Part shown: positions 6,091 to 7,254 of the stretch, in pieces | Layout: each line of letters opens with the position of its first letter | Numbering within the stretch: the first letter of the stretch is position 1 | Source: Fidelibacterota bacterium | GTDB taxonomy: Bacteria; Fidelibacterota; Marinisomatia; Marinisomatales; TCS56 | NCBI GenBank assembly: GCA_013203015.1 | Contig: JABMPO010000346.1 | Coordinates: 1-7,254, forward strand | DNA: 7,254 nt | Direction of reading: 5' to 3' | Program-made: the position numbers and the translations under genes | Notes under the pieces: generated by a model | What the model was told of the DNA's origin: nothing | Database searches by the model: none | The model's input: only the letters and a program-made list of their open reading frames with translations

Positions 6091-6516
6091 ATGATTAGGT
6101 ATTGTATAGTGATGTTTAAGATCAGGTTATTTCAAGCTAGATGTAGAAAGATACGTAAAAATTTTAAAAATAAGATTAAAGGAGTTACCGATCGAGAAAT
6201 GAGAGCAGAAATCTCAAGCATTTGCGCATTTGAGGAACAGTGTTTACAAGAGGATATCGATATATTAATGACAGAATATTTAATCGGGTTAGCAAACTCA
6301 AATTTTGTGCCCACCCCAACGGATAATGATCATTGGCAAAATTGTGAGCATGTTTATCCGAATCGAAAGGTACTCACAGCAAAGGGCATCTCTGTATTAC
6401 AATCGTTGCTTCGGCAAGAAAGGCATGACAAATCAATTCTATTGATTCAGATCGGATCAGTTGTGATAGGCATCATTGGTGCATTAACTGCTTTGTTTGC
6501 AATAATCTTGGAGTAA
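6091..6516 (+). CDS. Hypothetical protein with C-terminal membrane anchor
   Basis: A 141-aa protein that I cannot place in a named family. Residues 9-30 are strongly basic (KIRLFQARCRKIRKNFKNKIK), and 32-65 look helical with mixed charge and a possible short coiled coil. A middle loop (70-90) contains PTPTDNDHW. Next comes RKVLTAKGISVLQSLLRQERHDK (92-114), then one hydrophobic helix, SILLIQIGSVVIGIIGALTALFAIILE (115-141), that ends at the stop codon. The 'LT.kGi..L...iR.E......liGaltal.a' ending recalls small uncharacterised membrane proteins in accessory regions (recollection only). Most of the protein should lie in the cytoplasm, held by its tail. AGGTGG at 6082-6087 supports the ATG at 6091; an ATG at 6112 is an alternative. 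The stop is only 3 bp before the next gene, so the two are almost certainly co-translated. Confidence 0.75.
   Translation: MIRYCIVMFKIRLFQARCRKIRKNFKNKIKGVTDREMRAEISSICAFEEQCLQEDIDILMTEYLIGLANSNFVPTPTDNDHWQNCEHVYPNRKVLTAKGISVLQSLLRQERHDKSILLIQIGSVVIGIIGALTALFAIILE
6510..6513 (+). promoter_or_regulatory. Ribosome-binding site inside the end of the upstream gene
   Basis: GGAG overlaps the final codons of the 141-aa gene (TTGGAGTAA) and ends six bases before the ATG at 6520. A ribosome finishing the first gene would uncover and reuse this site, so translation of the pair is likely coupled. Confidence 0.6.
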
Positions 6517-6519
6517 TAC

Positions 6520-7149
6520 ATGAAAATACCAGAAGTAATCGAAACACCCAACGACCTCTCTCCGCTCAAGATTCGAGGACTAGTTCTGTACCGTGATTAT
6601 TTTACCTACAAAGGAAAACAGTATTCTTACACAGATATTCGTCATCTTGCGTTTGATTGGAAAACATTTAAGGATTTGACACCAGGCTCAATTTGGGATT
6701 TAACAATGTGGTTTGAGATAGTAGGTGTCTCAAAACGCATAAAAGTAAAAACCCTTGATAACATGTTCTTTAATATCAGCATGAAAAGGTTCAAAGTGTT
6801 TTATTTCGGATACTCCTACTTGGCAATCAAGAGCTTTGATGCTCGCTATAACTACTATCTGAACTTATATGAAGAAGAGGGGTTCTTCCATTATTCTGGC
6901 TATTATTTCTATTCTGATCGAATCACAGACAGGAAAGGTTATGAATTATTGATTGAGAGTTCTATGATCGAAGTTCAGAAGCATATACACGGCTTTATAC
7001 TCCTCGCAAAGGAAGATGTAAAGCCCAATTTCGCCCAAAAACTTCTACCGTACAATCCGAGAATGGTAGGGGCATTGGTTGAAGATGCTGATCGAGATGT
7101 GATAGAACAATTGCTGAAAGATATCTATACCCTTAAAATAATTAACTAA
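6520..7149 (+). CDS. Hypothetical soluble protein, aromatic-rich, possible PH-like fold
   Basis: A 209-aa protein with no recognised family and no membrane segment or signal peptide. The N-terminal half contains IRGLVLYRDYFTYKGKQYSY (18-37) followed by TDIRHLAF (38-45) and a second strand-rich stretch, FEIVGVSKRIKVKTLDNMFFNI (65-86). Alternating strands with a 'y..yk.k.y.ysdI..L.f' pattern suggest a PH-like or similar small beta domain; this is a guess from pattern only. The region 108-135 is remarkably rich in Tyr and Phe (ARYNYYLNLYEEEGFFHYSG), and SDRITDRKGYELL (132-144) may begin a second similar unit. The C-terminal 40 residues look helical. The start has GGAG six bases upstream and lies 3 bp after the membrane-anchored protein gene, so the two products probably act together, this one in the cytoplasm or at the membrane surface. 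The function is unknown. Confidence 0.75.
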   Translation: MKIPEVIETPNDLSPLKIRGLVLYRDYFTYKGKQYSYTDIRHLAFDWKTFKDLTPGSIWDLTMWFEIVGVSKRIKVKTLDNMFFNISMKRFKVFYFGYSYLAIKSFDARYNYYLNLYEEEGFFHYSGYYFYSDRITDRKGYELLIESSMIEVQKHIHGFILLAKEDVKPNFAQKLLPYNPRMVGALVEDADRDVIEQLLKDIYTLKIIN

Positions 7150-7191
7150 CATACATAAGCAGAAGACCATAGCCAACGCTGTGTAATTTAT

Positions 7192-7254
7192 TCAGACATC
7201 CACGATGCATTGAGCCAACCACTGGCCGGTGGCGTCCTGCTCCACTTTCAGTTC
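7192..7254 (-). CDS. C-terminal fragment of an unidentified protein (partial)
   Basis: The right edge holds 20 codons plus a TGA stop (7192-7194) on the minus strand, open to the end of the window. The peptide ends VEQDATGQWLAQCIVDV. The alternating hydrophobic pattern with a DxTGxW turn looks like two beta strands of a real protein, and the stretch is more GC-rich than the AT-rich genes to its left. It faces the plus-strand pair tail to tail, 42 bp apart; no convincing terminator hairpin is seen between them. The sequence is too short to name a family: the VEQDxxGxWxAxC pattern is vaguely like the first strands of HicB-type proteins, but here it lies at a C-terminus, which argues against that. 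A second frame on the same strand is also open here, so coding is likely but not proven. Confidence 0.45.
   Translation of the reverse strand, partial: ELKVEQDATGQWLAQCIVDV

Overview
The window looks like a chromosomal segment of a free-living bacterium of moderate GC content. It may belong to the Bacteroidota or a related phylum: the ROK kinase carries the GEFGMxPY...EYYCSGQFF signature I associate with that group, and the intergenic DNA is full of short palindromic repeats of the kind common in those genomes. This placement is an inference from protein style and repeats; there is no rRNA or marker gene here.

Left part (1-4731, all minus strand, read right to left): five genes in a row, separated by only 21 to 41 bp, look like one operon. 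The order of transcription is rtcB (RNA ligase), a Gfo/Idh/MocA-family NAD(P)-dependent sugar-type dehydrogenase, a ROK-family sugar kinase, a class I/II PLP aminotransferase, and the first 43 codons of a D-threonine aldolase/D-serine dehydratase-like PLP enzyme that runs off the left edge. The last four look like small-molecule (sugar and amino acid) metabolism; the RNA ligase at the head is the odd member.

Middle (4732-5430): about 700 bp without a convincing gene. It holds a mosaic of palindromes: a three-way-junction-like repeat directly upstream of rtcB (4744-4801), hairpins with mutually exclusive pairings (4821-4897), two further hairpins with a TT centre (4920-4985), a perfect 16-bp-arm inverted repeat (5016-5048), a small hairpin repeat (5101-5141), and a perfect 16-bp palindrome matching the LacI/CcpA-type operator consensus (5220-5235). 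Any promoter of the rtcB operon must lie in or beyond these repeats, so its transcript may begin with some of these hairpins.

Right part (5431-7149, plus strand): visibly more AT-rich, with three short genes of accessory character. They are a four-helix DUF2569 membrane protein, then a tightly coupled pair 3 bp apart: a 141-aa protein with a C-terminal membrane anchor and a 209-aa soluble protein rich in aromatic residues, neither assignable to a known function. At the extreme right edge, a minus-strand frame that looks coding (20 codons plus stop) is probably the end of a further gene converging on this block.

The best candidates for something undescribed are the coupled 6091-7149 gene pair and the structured, repeat-built leader in front of the RNA ligase operon. 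No tRNA, rRNA, CRISPR array, transposase or integrase was seen.
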